Assembly: GCA_021205045.1 (NCBI GenBank) | Contig: JAJPYH010000053.1 | Span: 1-15,048 of the forward strand | Reading direction: 5' to 3' | Length of the DNA stretch: 15,048 nucleotides | DNA from: Lachnospiraceae bacterium | GTDB lineage: Bacteria > Bacillota > Clostridia > Lachnospirales > Lachnospiraceae | Shown here: positions 6,629-13,493 of the stretch, piece after piece | How the letters are laid out: the number at the start of each line of letters is the position of its first letter | Position numbering within the stretch: position 1 is the stretch's first letter | Translations under genes and position numbers: made by a program | Notes under the pieces: model-generated | Told to the model about the DNA's origin: nothing | Database searches by the model: none | Seen by the model: only the letters and a program-made list of their open reading frames with translations

Positions 6629-7696
6629 TTACAGGTGTTCATTCTGCCGATGCACCGCCGGCACCTCATACAAATCCATGAAATCCTCCCCCAGCCGGAT
6701 TTTCTCCTTTGCGAAGGAGATGGCGTCGATCACCGTCAGCACCGCGTACACCTTCTCAAAGGTCACATCCATGAAATTCAGCATCTCCATAGGCACCGTC
6801 GGATCAATGATGATATACTCCCCGAAATACTTATGATAGTCCAGCTCATCCCTGGGATGAGGCTTGATATAAACCTGGGCGTCCTGCCCGTATTTCCCGA
6901 TGATATCCGCAAAAATCCTCCTGCGTGTTTCCAGATCGCACAAGGGGTCTGTCAGGATCAGAATCTTATTGTCACTGTGCTCCCCGTGCCGCATTTTCTC
7001 ATAAAGCCCATCCATATCCCGCACAAAGGCGTGCAGCAAAATATTCTTTTCCTCCTTCGTCAGCCTCTCCGTCAGGCTTTTTCGGGGCACCTCCACGTAT
7101 TTGGGGCAGGGACAGGGGATCAGAGAAATATCGTTGACCTCCATATCAATGCAATATTTTCCATATCCATTCTGAATGAAAATCAGGTTCAGCTTACTGG
7201 AGCAGAAAGCCTTGATCCCGAAATGTCCCTTATTATCATATCGGGCGGAATCATAGTGAGACAGACAGTTCAGGCCATCCTCCAGAGCATGATAGGGAAT
7301 CTTATTCTGATTCAGATAATATCCGATAGGATCGCTGTCGCAGAACACATAGATGTCATCGTATTCTTTAAAATCCACAGGCACATAGGCTGCTTCCAAA
7401 GCCGCATACTTTCTGGTGAAAATCATCCGGTTCCACAGCGCCTTCACAAAGTTGGCGGAGGGCGTCTTATATCTGGCAAGCTCCGGAAATTCCGTGTCGC
7501 GCTTTTCATCAAACTCGATGACCCGCTCAAAATAACCCACCTGCTCCAGTCGACTTTTCAGGTCTTCAAAATTGGTGGACATTTTGCTCAGCATCATGTC
7601 CGCATGGCCCTGCTCCTCCTTTGGGAGGGCAAATTCCTTCAGAAAGGAAATGTATACATGATAATAGGTGTGGCAAATATAAATTCTTTTCTTCAC
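6629..7696 (-). CDS. Family 52-like (sialyltransferase-type) glycosyltransferase
   Basis: 355 residues. Two motifs shared by bacterial sialyltransferase families are visible: E-D-G at 139-141 (HALEDGLNCL) and H-P at 280-281 (YIKPHPRDELDY). The N-terminus MKKRIYICHTYYHVYIS and the segment KILILTDPLCDL (about 244-255) fit a GT-B fold of the GT52 type. Related enzymes transfer sialic acid or another sugar to lipooligosaccharide or capsule; no CMP-sialic acid synthesis gene is in the window, so the donor is open. The start codon is GTG (7694-7696) with only a weak AGAAGA before it, 4 bases after the stop of the GH43 gene, so translation is probably coupled. The stop lies 6 bases from the edge of the structured repeat. 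Confidence 0.75.
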   Translation of the reverse strand: MKKRIYICHTYYHVYISFLKEFALPKEEQGHADMMLSKMSTNFEDLKSRLEQVGYFERVIEFDEKRDTEFPELARYKTPSANFVKALWNRMIFTRKYAALEAAYVPVDFKEYDDIYVFCDSDPIGYYLNQNKIPYHALEDGLNCLSHYDSARYDNKGHFGIKAFCSSKLNLIFIQNGYGKYCIDMEVNDISLIPCPCPKYVEVPRKSLTERLTKEEKNILLHAFVRDMDGLYEKMRHGEHSDNKILILTDPLCDLETRRRIFADIIGKYGQDAQVYIKPHPRDELDYHKYFGEYIIIDPTVPMEMLNFMDVTFEKVYAVLTVIDAISFAKEKIRLGEDFMDLYEVPAVHRQNEHL

Positions 7697-7700
7697 AGTT

Positions 7701-9299
7701 TTATCTTCTATACTCCACAGACTTCACCAGCAGGCATCCGCCTTCGCCGTCCGCTTTTCTCACACAGAAAGGCCCGTTTTTGACGCCTACCCAGCGCCCC
7801 GGAACAGCATTCTCAGTCCCGGCCGGGAGAGAGGGGTCCCCAGCCGTACTGTAGGCCGGGGTGGCGTCCTGGAGTGGTAATCCCTTCTCCGTCTCATTCA
7901 GCTCCGGAGCGCCGACCCGTTTCACCTGATATCGGACTGAAACCACAGAACAGTCAACCTTACCGATCTCTGTGCAGGCTTCCTCTGTACTCTCGCAGAC
8001 AATGGATTCAAACCTCTGCTTCCCGGTTACGAAGCAGACCCTGTATCCATCCTCTTCCCTTGTAAACACAATCGCCCCGTATTCCATTCCCATGGAAATC
8101 ACACCGGCCTGATCCCCTTCTTTCAACTCACTCAGATCCAGCATGGTCACACAGCAAAACTCCGGCGCGGGCCATTTCTGCAACAGTAAATTGGGGACAT
8201 CCCCATAAGGGCAATCCTTCCCAACCGGCGCTGCGTTCAGCTTCAGGCCTTTCTCCGTCAGGGAGTACCAGTCCCCGGTCACATTGGCGTTCCACTGCCA
8301 CTGCAATCCCAGTTCCTTTCCCATAAAATCATCAGAGGCGGCGGGCTCGCAGATCTGCCAGTCCACGCTCCCCACGTTGGGTTTCCTGTATACATCCACA
8401 GGCTGTCCGTAATTCTTTCCTTCCACCGGCTCACCGATGATGGGCCAGTCTTCCTTCCAGCACATGGGCTGCAGATGAACAATTCTGCCCGCCGCGTACA
8501 CATCCTGGAAGTGCAGAAACCAGTCCTCTCCGGTGACCGTATCCACCCAGGCCCCCTGATGAGGGCCGTTGACCTGACTGCTCTCCTGGCGCATCACCAC
8601 CTGATACTCATAAGGCCCGAAAATATTCCGGGAGCGGAGCACTGTCTGCCAGCCGGTCTTCACGCCGCCGGCCGGAGCAAAAATATAATACCAGCCGTTT
8701 CTCTTATACAGCTTGGGTCCCTCGATGGTGGTCTGATCATTCTCATTGCCATCAAAGACCTTCACCTCCGGTCCGATCAGCCCGGAGCAATCCGGCTTCA
8801 TCTCCACCATATGGAGTACACTCTTGTACCCGATGCGGCTCTTGGCCACCCCGGCCACCATATAGGCTCTGCCGTCCTCATCCCAGAAGGGACAGGGATC
8901 AATCCAGCCCGCCGCCGGGCGGATATTCAATGGCTCGCTCCATTTGCCGAAGGGATCCTGCGTCTGAATCACATAGATTCCCTCATCCGGCATGGGGAAA
9001 AGCACATAATAGGTGCCCTCATGATACCGGATCGCGGGAGCCCAGACTCCGCAGCCGTGTACAGGTGTCCGATAACGGTCTGTAGGCACATCCTGAATCA
9101 GGTAATTGACCACCTTCCAGTTGACCAGATCCTTTGAGTGTAAAAGCGGCAGTCCCGGCGTGTTGGTAAAACTGGAGGAAATCATAAAATAATCCTCCCC
9201 CACACGGATGGCGTCCGGGTCTGAGTAGTCGGCGTACAGGATTGGATTTCGGTAATATCCATTTCCCAGGTCCCCGTTCCAGATAGTCTGATTTAGCAT
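7701..9299 (-). CDS. Glycoside hydrolase family 43 (beta-xylosidase/arabinofuranosidase type)
   Basis: 532 residues. An N-terminal five-bladed propeller catalytic domain (about 15-310) is followed by a beta-sandwich domain (about 325-532) of the kind found in GH43 beta-xylosidases (ASDDFMGKELGLQWQWN). The catalytic triad is visible: Asp27 in YSDPDAI (general base), Asp134 in WIDPCPFWD (pKa modulator) and Glu193 in TIEGPKLY (acid). There is no signal peptide, so it should act on short imported oligosaccharides containing xylose or arabinose. AGGAGG (9308-9313) fits the ATG. A near-consensus promoter lies just upstream. An extra Pro/Gly-rich stretch occurs at about 462-500 in the C-terminal domain. 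It heads a transcript with two glycosyltransferases, an odd pairing of breakdown and synthesis. The exact activity is not resolved. Confidence 0.9.
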   Translation of the reverse strand: MLNQTIWNGDLGNGYYRNPILYADYSDPDAIRVGEDYFMISSSFTNTPGLPLLHSKDLVNWKVVNYLIQDVPTDRYRTPVHGCGVWAPAIRYHEGTYYVLFPMPDEGIYVIQTQDPFGKWSEPLNIRPAAGWIDPCPFWDEDGRAYMVAGVAKSRIGYKSVLHMVEMKPDCSGLIGPEVKVFDGNENDQTTIEGPKLYKRNGWYYIFAPAGGVKTGWQTVLRSRNIFGPYEYQVVMRQESSQVNGPHQGAWVDTVTGEDWFLHFQDVYAAGRIVHLQPMCWKEDWPIIGEPVEGKNYGQPVDVYRKPNVGSVDWQICEPAASDDFMGKELGLQWQWNANVTGDWYSLTEKGLKLNAAPVGKDCPYGDVPNLLLQKWPAPEFCCVTMLDLSELKEGDQAGVISMGMEYGAIVFTREEDGYRVCFVTGKQRFESIVCESTEEACTEIGKVDCSVVSVRYQVKRVGAPELNETEKGLPLQDATPAYSTAGDPSLPAGTENAVPGRWVGVKNGPFCVRKADGEGGCLLVKSVEYRR

Positions 9300-9333
9300 G
9301 TGTCAGTCCTCCTGCGTATTTTTTCTGCTCCTT

Positions 9334-9362
9334 ATAGTATCATTTCGCACAAATTGTGTCAA
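9334..9362 (-). promoter_or_regulatory. Sigma-A-type promoter of the GH43 gene
   Basis: On the minus strand, TTGACA (9357-9362) and TACTAT (9334-9339) are separated by exactly 17 bases. Transcription would start near 9327 and run into GH43, with a short 5' leader carrying AGGAGG. Confidence 0.85.
9348..9358. promoter_or_regulatory. Palindrome overlapping the GH43 promoter (candidate operator)
   Basis: CACAA-A-TTGTG (9348-9358) is a perfect 5-bp dyad around one base. It overlaps the end of the -35 box and the spacer. A repressor bound here would block the promoter. No regulator gene is adjacent, so the binding protein is unknown. Confidence 0.35.
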
Positions 9363-9365
9363 CGC

Positions 9366-9403
9366 AAAAAGACGGCGCCTGCAGCTATGGCCGGCGCCGT
9401 CTT
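9366..9403 (-). terminator. Intrinsic terminator after the CobW-like gene
   Basis: On the minus strand, AAGACGGCGCC (9403-9393) pairs with GGCGCCGTCTT (9379-9369) over 11 bp, with a 13-base loop, and the U-run ends at 9366. It lies 25 bases past the stop of the CobW-like gene and just upstream of the GH43 promoter, separating the two minus-strand blocks. Confidence 0.9.
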
Positions 9404-9427
9404 CACATGAATTGTCTGATCAGCCTG

Positions 9428-10378
9428 TCATGCAATGGAAGCCGCTTTGTCCGAAAAAAGCGCCTCCAGCTTTTTCCTGTCCATCCCCTCTCCGATCACA
9501 ATGACAATTTCCTGTCCTGCGGCAATGGGCTCCAGTGAAAAATTTTCCCGGGTAGCATTGCACTGAAGCCACCCTTCCCCGTCCCGGGCAAAGCCCTTGA
9601 TGCGCTCCACATTTCCATACACCGGATTTTCCAGAGCTTCCCTTGCCTTCGCTGCAAGAACCTCCCCGCTCAAAGGCTGGTTCATAAAATAAAGAGTCTG
9701 AAATTCCTCCTCCTGGTCAAACCAGTATTTTTCAAAGCTTGTGTCCTCTCTGCCGCAATTGACAATGCGCTCCATGTCGGCGTCCGTCAGCTGATCCCAG
9801 TTTTTACAAAGGATGTCTCTCTCCACATCGCGGCTACAGCCGACTTTTCGCAGCGCTCTTTTCAGATGAGCTATAGAAGAGTGCAGCCGTTCATCAGATA
9901 CCGTCTGGCACTTGCTGAACAGAATGCAGCCCGCGTTCGCCGCCTGCGCCGCCAGTAGATATTCTCCCGCCTCTGACAACCTCTCATCCAGTCCCGCGTC
10001 CACCACCGTAATCACACTGCCGATCTCATACCACTGATCCAATGGCTCCTCCCGCAGCACATCATAGAACTCATCCACATCAAAAATACCGGAGGGCTCC
10101 ACCACCACTCTGTCAAAGCCTCGCATCCCCATGGCAATCAGCTTTGTCTTAAACCGCCGCTGATGGCAGTCCTTATCGCAGCCGCCGGCCACCATCTCCA
10201 GGTCGCAGCTGTCGCACAGCTTGTCCTGCATCAGCATCATATCCACATTGACTGCGCCGAAATCATTTTCCAGGATACAGATGTGCTGTCCCTGACAGAT
10301 CAGGTAATCCGCGTATTTTCTGAGAAAGGTTGTCTTCCCGGCCCCCAGAAAGCCGGTAATCAGGTCTATTTTGATCAT
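9428..10378 (-). CDS. CobW/COG0523-family GTPase with divergent motifs
   Basis: 316 residues of the G3E P-loop GTPase group (CobW, HypB, UreG), which insert metals or act as metal chaperones. Walker A is GFLGAGKT (9-16), the ENDFGAVNVD segment (37-46) is the family's switch-like region, and VEPSGI (about 93-98) is Walker B. A CobW C-terminal domain is apparent from about 225 (TLYFMNQPLSGE). Two motifs differ from the canonical family: the metal-binding CxCC is replaced by GGCDKDCH (Cys67, Cys71, His72) with an extra CDSC pair (Cys55, Cys58), and the NKxD guanine-recognition motif appears as SKCQ. It follows dapL but a terminator-like hairpin lies 17 bases before its ATG, and the ribosome site (GGGG) is weak. 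Its metal and client protein are unknown. It may be a specialised clostridial subfamily. Confidence 0.82.
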   Translation of the reverse strand: MIKIDLITGFLGAGKTTFLRKYADYLICQGQHICILENDFGAVNVDMMLMQDKLCDSCDLEMVAGGCDKDCHQRRFKTKLIAMGMRGFDRVVVEPSGIFDVDEFYDVLREEPLDQWYEIGSVITVVDAGLDERLSEAGEYLLAAQAANAGCILFSKCQTVSDERLHSSIAHLKRALRKVGCSRDVERDILCKNWDQLTDADMERIVNCGREDTSFEKYWFDQEEEFQTLYFMNQPLSGEVLAAKAREALENPVYGNVERIKGFARDGEGWLQCNATRENFSLEPIAAGQEIVIVIGEGMDRKKLEALFSDKAASIA

Positions 10379-10395
10379 GGTAATATGCCCCGCTT

Positions 10396-10426
10396 AAAAA
10401 GCGTGCCCGTGGAAATCCACAGGCAC
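10396..10426 (-). terminator. Terminator-like hairpin between dapL and the CobW-like gene
   Basis: On the minus strand, GTGCCTGTGG (10426-10417) pairs with CCACGGGCAC (10412-10403) with one G-U pair and a 4-base loop, then GC and U5 (10400-10396). It ends only 17 bases before the CobW-like start codon, and no promoter is visible in between, so the downstream gene would depend on read-through. Confidence 0.7.
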
Positions 10427-10437
10427 AACTCCCCTTT

Positions 10438-11652
10438 TTAAATCTTTTTAATTCTCTCTATGGCTTCCACTGTATTCTCATAACTGCCGAACGCAGTCAT
10501 GCGGAAATAGGTCTCCCCGCTGGGGCCGAAGCCGGAGCCCGGTGTGCCCGCCACAGAGGCCTTCTCCAGCAGATAATCAAAGAAATCCCAGCTGGACATG
10601 CCGCCTGGCGTTTTCAGCCAGATATAAGGCGCGTTCACTCCGCCGGAAACAGTATACCCGGCCTCCTTTAACCCCTCATAAATCACTTTGGCATTATTCA
10701 TATAATAGCCTACCTGGGCCTTCAGCTGCTGCTGCCCCTCCTCGGTATATACCGCCGCGCCTGCCTTCTGGACAATATAGGGAGCGCCGTTAAACTTGGT
10801 GCCGTGTCTGCGCGCCCAAAGGCCATGCAGAGCCACGCCCTCCACCTTCAGATCCTTCGGCACCACAGTGTAGCCCAAACGCACGCCGGTAAAGCCCGCG
10901 TTCTTGGAGAAGGAATGAAACTCAATGGCGCAGGTTCTGGCACCCTCGCACTCATAAATGCTGTGGGGCTTGTCCTCCTCGGAAATATAGGCCTCGTAGG
11001 CTGCGTCATACAGAATCACCGCACCCACCTTATTGGCGTAATCCACCCACTGCTGCAGCCCCTCTTTGGAAATCATGGTGCCGGTAGGATTGTTGGGGAA
11101 ACACAGATAGATCAGATCCGGCGTTTCCTTCGGCAATTCCGGAGAAAAGTTATTTTCCATGGTACAGGGCATATAAATCACATCGCTCCAGATGCCTGTA
11201 GCCGCATCGTAGGTGCCTGTCCTGCCCGCCATCACGTTGCTGTCCACATACACCGGGTACACCGGGTCACAGACCGCGATCTTATTGTCCACCGCGAAAA
11301 TCTCCTGAATGTTGGCGCAGTCGCTTTTCGCGCCGTCAGACACAAAGATTTCATCCGCCGTGATGTCGCAGCCCCGCTTCTGATAATCCCACTCCGCGAT
11401 CCTGCTGCGCAGAAATTCGTAGCCCAGATCCGGAGCATAGCCCTTGAAGGTCTCCGCGTGAGCCATCTCATCCACCGCGCCGTGCATGGCGTCGATGATG
11501 ACCGGCGCCAGGGGCTGGGTCACATCTCCGATGCTTAAACGGATGACTTTTTTATCCGGGTTTGCCTGAGAATAAGCAGCGATCTTCTTCGCTACGGTGG
11601 AAAACAGGTAGCTGCCCGGAAGTTTCAGATAATTTGCGTTTACTTTTGCCAT
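10438..11652 (-). CDS. dapL: LL-diaminopimelate aminotransferase
   Basis: 404 residues, a fold-type I PLP enzyme that converts tetrahydrodipicolinate plus glutamate to LL-diaminopimelate, bypassing the acylated DAP intermediates. The N-terminus NANYLKLPGSYLF and the IRLSIGDVTQPL segment (37-48) are typical of DapL. The PLP-binding Lys is Lys250 in SFSKNAGFTG. Other active-site features are FPNNPTG (185-191) and YDAAYEAYI (215-223). Length is normal. AAGGAG is well placed before the ATG, and only 24 bases separate it from dapF, so the pair is co-transcribed and gives two consecutive steps to meso-DAP for peptidoglycan and lysine. A terminator-like hairpin follows the stop. Confidence 0.95.
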   Translation of the reverse strand: MAKVNANYLKLPGSYLFSTVAKKIAAYSQANPDKKVIRLSIGDVTQPLAPVIIDAMHGAVDEMAHAETFKGYAPDLGYEFLRSRIAEWDYQKRGCDITADEIFVSDGAKSDCANIQEIFAVDNKIAVCDPVYPVYVDSNVMAGRTGTYDAATGIWSDVIYMPCTMENNFSPELPKETPDLIYLCFPNNPTGTMISKEGLQQWVDYANKVGAVILYDAAYEAYISEEDKPHSIYECEGARTCAIEFHSFSKNAGFTGVRLGYTVVPKDLKVEGVALHGLWARRHGTKFNGAPYIVQKAGAAVYTEEGQQQLKAQVGYYMNNAKVIYEGLKEAGYTVSGGVNAPYIWLKTPGGMSSWDFFDYLLEKASVAGTPGSGFGPSGETYFRMTAFGSYENTVEAIERIKKI

Positions 11653-11676
11653 AGGGGTCTCCTTTTTTATTTATAG

Positions 11677-12522
11677 TTAGAATTGTAAAACTCCTTCAAA
11701 TACTGTTTCGGCGGGGCCGGTCATGTATACTTTGTCAGCTTTCTGATCATAATTGATTCTGATTTCGCCGCCGCGAACCTTCACTGTGATTTCCGGCCGG
11801 GTCAGGCCGTTGAGCACACAGGCAACCGCTGTGGCGCAGCATCCGGTGCCGCAGGCTAAGGTCTCGCCGGTTCCTCTCTCCCACACCCGCATCTGCACGG
11901 TATGATCGTCGATGACTTTCACAAATTCCGTATTAATCCGCTTCGGAAAGGCTTCATGATTTTCAAAATACGGGCCGATTGCCTCCAGATTCAGGCTGTC
12001 CACATCCTCCACAAAAATCACCGCGTGGGGGTTTCCCATGGAAACACAGGCGGCATGATACTCCTCGCCCAGCACCGTCAGCGGCATTCCCAGCACCGGC
12101 ATCTTATCATACAAAACCGGAATCCGCTCCGGCTCCAGAATGGGCGACCCCATATCCACGCCCACCTCTCTGACCTTCCCGTCAGCCACAATCAGAGTCA
12201 GGCTCTTGATCTGCCCCGCGCTCTCAATCAGCAGATGAATCCTGTCCGTCAGCCTTTTCTCATATACATACTTCGCCACACAGCGGATCCCATTGCCGCA
12301 CATTTCCGCCCGGGTTCCGTCCGCATTCCACATTTCCATCTCAAAATCCGCTCTCTCTGACGGATTGATGAAAATAAACCCGTCAGACCCCACGCCAAAA
12401 TGCCGGTCACTGACCCTTCTCACAAACCCCGGCTTCTCCTCCGCCGGTATCTCAAACCTGCTGCCATCTATATACACATAATCATTCCCGCAGCCATGCA
12501 TCTTCGTAAATTCAACCTGCAT
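11677..12522 (-). CDS. dapF: Diaminopimelate epimerase
   Basis: 281 residues. It interconverts LL-DAP and meso-DAP using two cysteines as acid and base, without a cofactor. The N-terminal FTKMHGCGNDYVYID is diagnostic; the catalytic pair is Cys75 in MCGNGIRC and Cys224 in ACGTGCCA. MGNPHAV (162-168) is also conserved. The start is set by the family N-terminus; GAGAGG directly abuts the ATG, and a further AGGAG lies 16 bases upstream, so initiation may be weak. It lies immediately before dapL, whose product supplies its substrate. No lysine riboswitch or T-box was recognised upstream, and a clear promoter could not be picked out. Confidence 0.96.
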   Translation of the reverse strand: MQVEFTKMHGCGNDYVYIDGSRFEIPAEEKPGFVRRVSDRHFGVGSDGFIFINPSERADFEMEMWNADGTRAEMCGNGIRCVAKYVYEKRLTDRIHLLIESAGQIKSLTLIVADGKVREVGVDMGSPILEPERIPVLYDKMPVLGMPLTVLGEEYHAACVSMGNPHAVIFVEDVDSLNLEAIGPYFENHEAFPKRINTEFVKVIDDHTVQMRVWERGTGETLACGTGCCATAVACVLNGLTRPEITVKVRGGEIRINYDQKADKVYMTGPAETVFEGVLQF

Positions 12523-12715
12523 CCTCTCACCCGCTTTCTCCTGATTCCAGGCTCTTTTAGCTCGTACTTATCTATAAGTCAGCCCTCGTTTTTGCGCATA
12601 CTCATCCTGCATCTCTACATCCGCAGCTTCTTAACGCATTTTATGCCTTCCCCCACTCGCTCCCATAAAATCCACTCCGCCATCCGTCTGCCCCGAAATC
12701 ACCCGCTTCAAACCA
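12523..12715. other. Unassigned region upstream of dapF
   Basis: 193 bases without a convincing gene. On the minus strand it holds ATTTTATG pairing with CATAAAAT at an interval of 17 bases (within about 12639-12671), and a perfect dyad ACTTAT-CT-ATAAGT (12566-12579, plus-strand reading). A 22-codon ORF (12683-12615, minus) has only a weak ribosome site. It presumably contains the dapF promoter or leader, but I see no clean -35/-10 pair. Confidence 0.3.
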
Positions 12716-12800
12716 GGCGGCATGGCATGATAAAGAAAAAATAAGGCGATTTCAGCCAGAATGGCATGAGCCGTTTTTTTCTTTATCAGGCCATGCCGCC
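12716..12800. repeat. Long inverted repeat, likely terminator of the glnA-ANTAR unit
   Basis: A 26-base arm (12716-12741) matches the reverse complement of 12775-12800 with a single mismatch. The arms begin GGCGGCATGGC and end in an A-run/T-run. The 33-base loop has short GGC/GCC pairings that could give U-tailed hairpins on either strand. A second pairing, AGCCAGAA (12754-12761) with TTCTGGCT (12807-12814), is mutually exclusive with the first. It sits immediately downstream of the ANTAR gene stop. A bidirectional terminator is the simplest reading; a palindromic mobile repeat is the alternative. Confidence 0.7.
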
Positions 12801-12815
12801 GGAAGCTTCTGGCTA

Positions 12816-13367
12816 TTATTTCGGCGCAAACATGGCAATCACCATATACGCCGCCTCCACCAGATTCGTCCCGCTGTCCATACTGGTCTTCTGCAGATAC
12901 CGGTGAGCCTCCGCCTCCGAATACCCCCGGCGAAGGGAAAGCAGCTCCTTGGCCCGCTCGATCGCCTCGATTTCTTCCCGGCTCCGTTCCCTGGGTTTTC
13001 CACGTCTGGCCCTGCGCCTTACCTCCACCCGGTCAGTCATCTCCCGCACCCGGTCCACCAGCTCCTGCACCTTTAAAGGCATGGTCAGTGTCTCCACATC
13101 CTCCCTCAGGTTCGTGCCGGTAAACTTTCCGGAGGCTACCAAAAGCATCTCAAACTCTTTTGGCAGCTCCTCACGCAGCTGATCGTAGACCATATCCGGC
13201 AGCTTATACCCTGAGATCACAATCCCATCCCTGGTTTCCTCCGCATAGCCAAGCGCCTGGGAAGCCGTGGAACAGGCCGTCACCGAATCAAATCCGCTCC
13301 GCACCAATATGTTTCTGATATTTTTCCCCTCCTCAAGCCGGGGAAACACCACAATAATATTGGTCAT
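12816..13367 (-). CDS. ANTAR-domain antiterminator with a degenerate receiver domain
   Basis: 183 residues. Residues 1-110 look like a CheY-type receiver and about 125-183 like the ANTAR RNA-binding helices (EAIERAKELLSLRRGYSEAEAHRYLQKTSMDSGTNLVEAAYMVI). The receiver lacks the phosphorylation chemistry: the acidic pair is replaced by Phe8-Pro9, the acceptor Asp position is Gly53 (ISGYKLPDM), and the conserved Lys position in the KP motif is Met (TMPLK). It should therefore respond to a ligand or partner rather than to phosphorylation (inference). A basic linker (RRRARRGKPRER) joins the domains. ANTAR proteins bind paired RNA hairpins to prevent termination; an ANTAR gene next to glnA is known in clostridia. 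AGGAG precedes the ATG. It lies 126 bases downstream of glnA, which has a terminator in its leader. Confidence 0.85.
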   Translation of the reverse strand: MTNIIVVFPRLEEGKNIRNILVRSGFDSVTACSTASQALGYAEETRDGIVISGYKLPDMVYDQLREELPKEFEMLLVASGKFTGTNLREDVETLTMPLKVQELVDRVREMTDRVEVRRRARRGKPRERSREEIEAIERAKELLSLRRGYSEAEAHRYLQKTSMDSGTNLVEAAYMVIAMFAPK

Positions 13368-13493
13368 ATTATTCTCCTGCCCTGTTTCTCAACACCGCCC
13401 ATGATCCATCCATGCTGCCGCATCATCAGCCTTCTGCGGACATTGGCCCGCCTGTTCTGACCACATGCTTCATCATGTCCCCGGGCGGCCTCA
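13368..13493 (-). promoter_or_regulatory. glnA-ANTAR intercistronic region with two hairpins
   Basis: A stem of seven pairs with one bulge (13445-13452 with 13484-13490) encloses an inner ACATG/CATGT hairpin with a 6-base loop (13463-13478). A second hairpin, CCGCA/TGCGG, spans 13418-13439. There is no U-run, so they are not simple terminators. On the RNA (minus) strand the inner hexaloop reads ATGAAG: it has the A at position 1 expected for ANTAR targets but not the G at position 4. Confidence 0.35.

Noticed and set aside
6635..7783. 382-codon plus-strand open frame
   Set aside because: It is antisense to the GT52 gene, which has clear motifs. The translation is rich in His and Ile, as expected of an antisense shadow.
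10804..11538. 244-codon plus-strand open frame
   Set aside because: It is antisense to dapL, whose identity is secure, and shows no recognisable domain.
12615..12683. 22-codon minus-strand ORF upstream of dapF
   Set aside because: It has only a weak ribosome site and no recognisable features; nothing distinguishes it from a chance frame.
12523..12815. Lysine riboswitch or T-box upstream of dapF-dapL
   Set aside because: No conserved core or specifier/antiterminator motif was recognised; the visible structure is a simple long palindrome.
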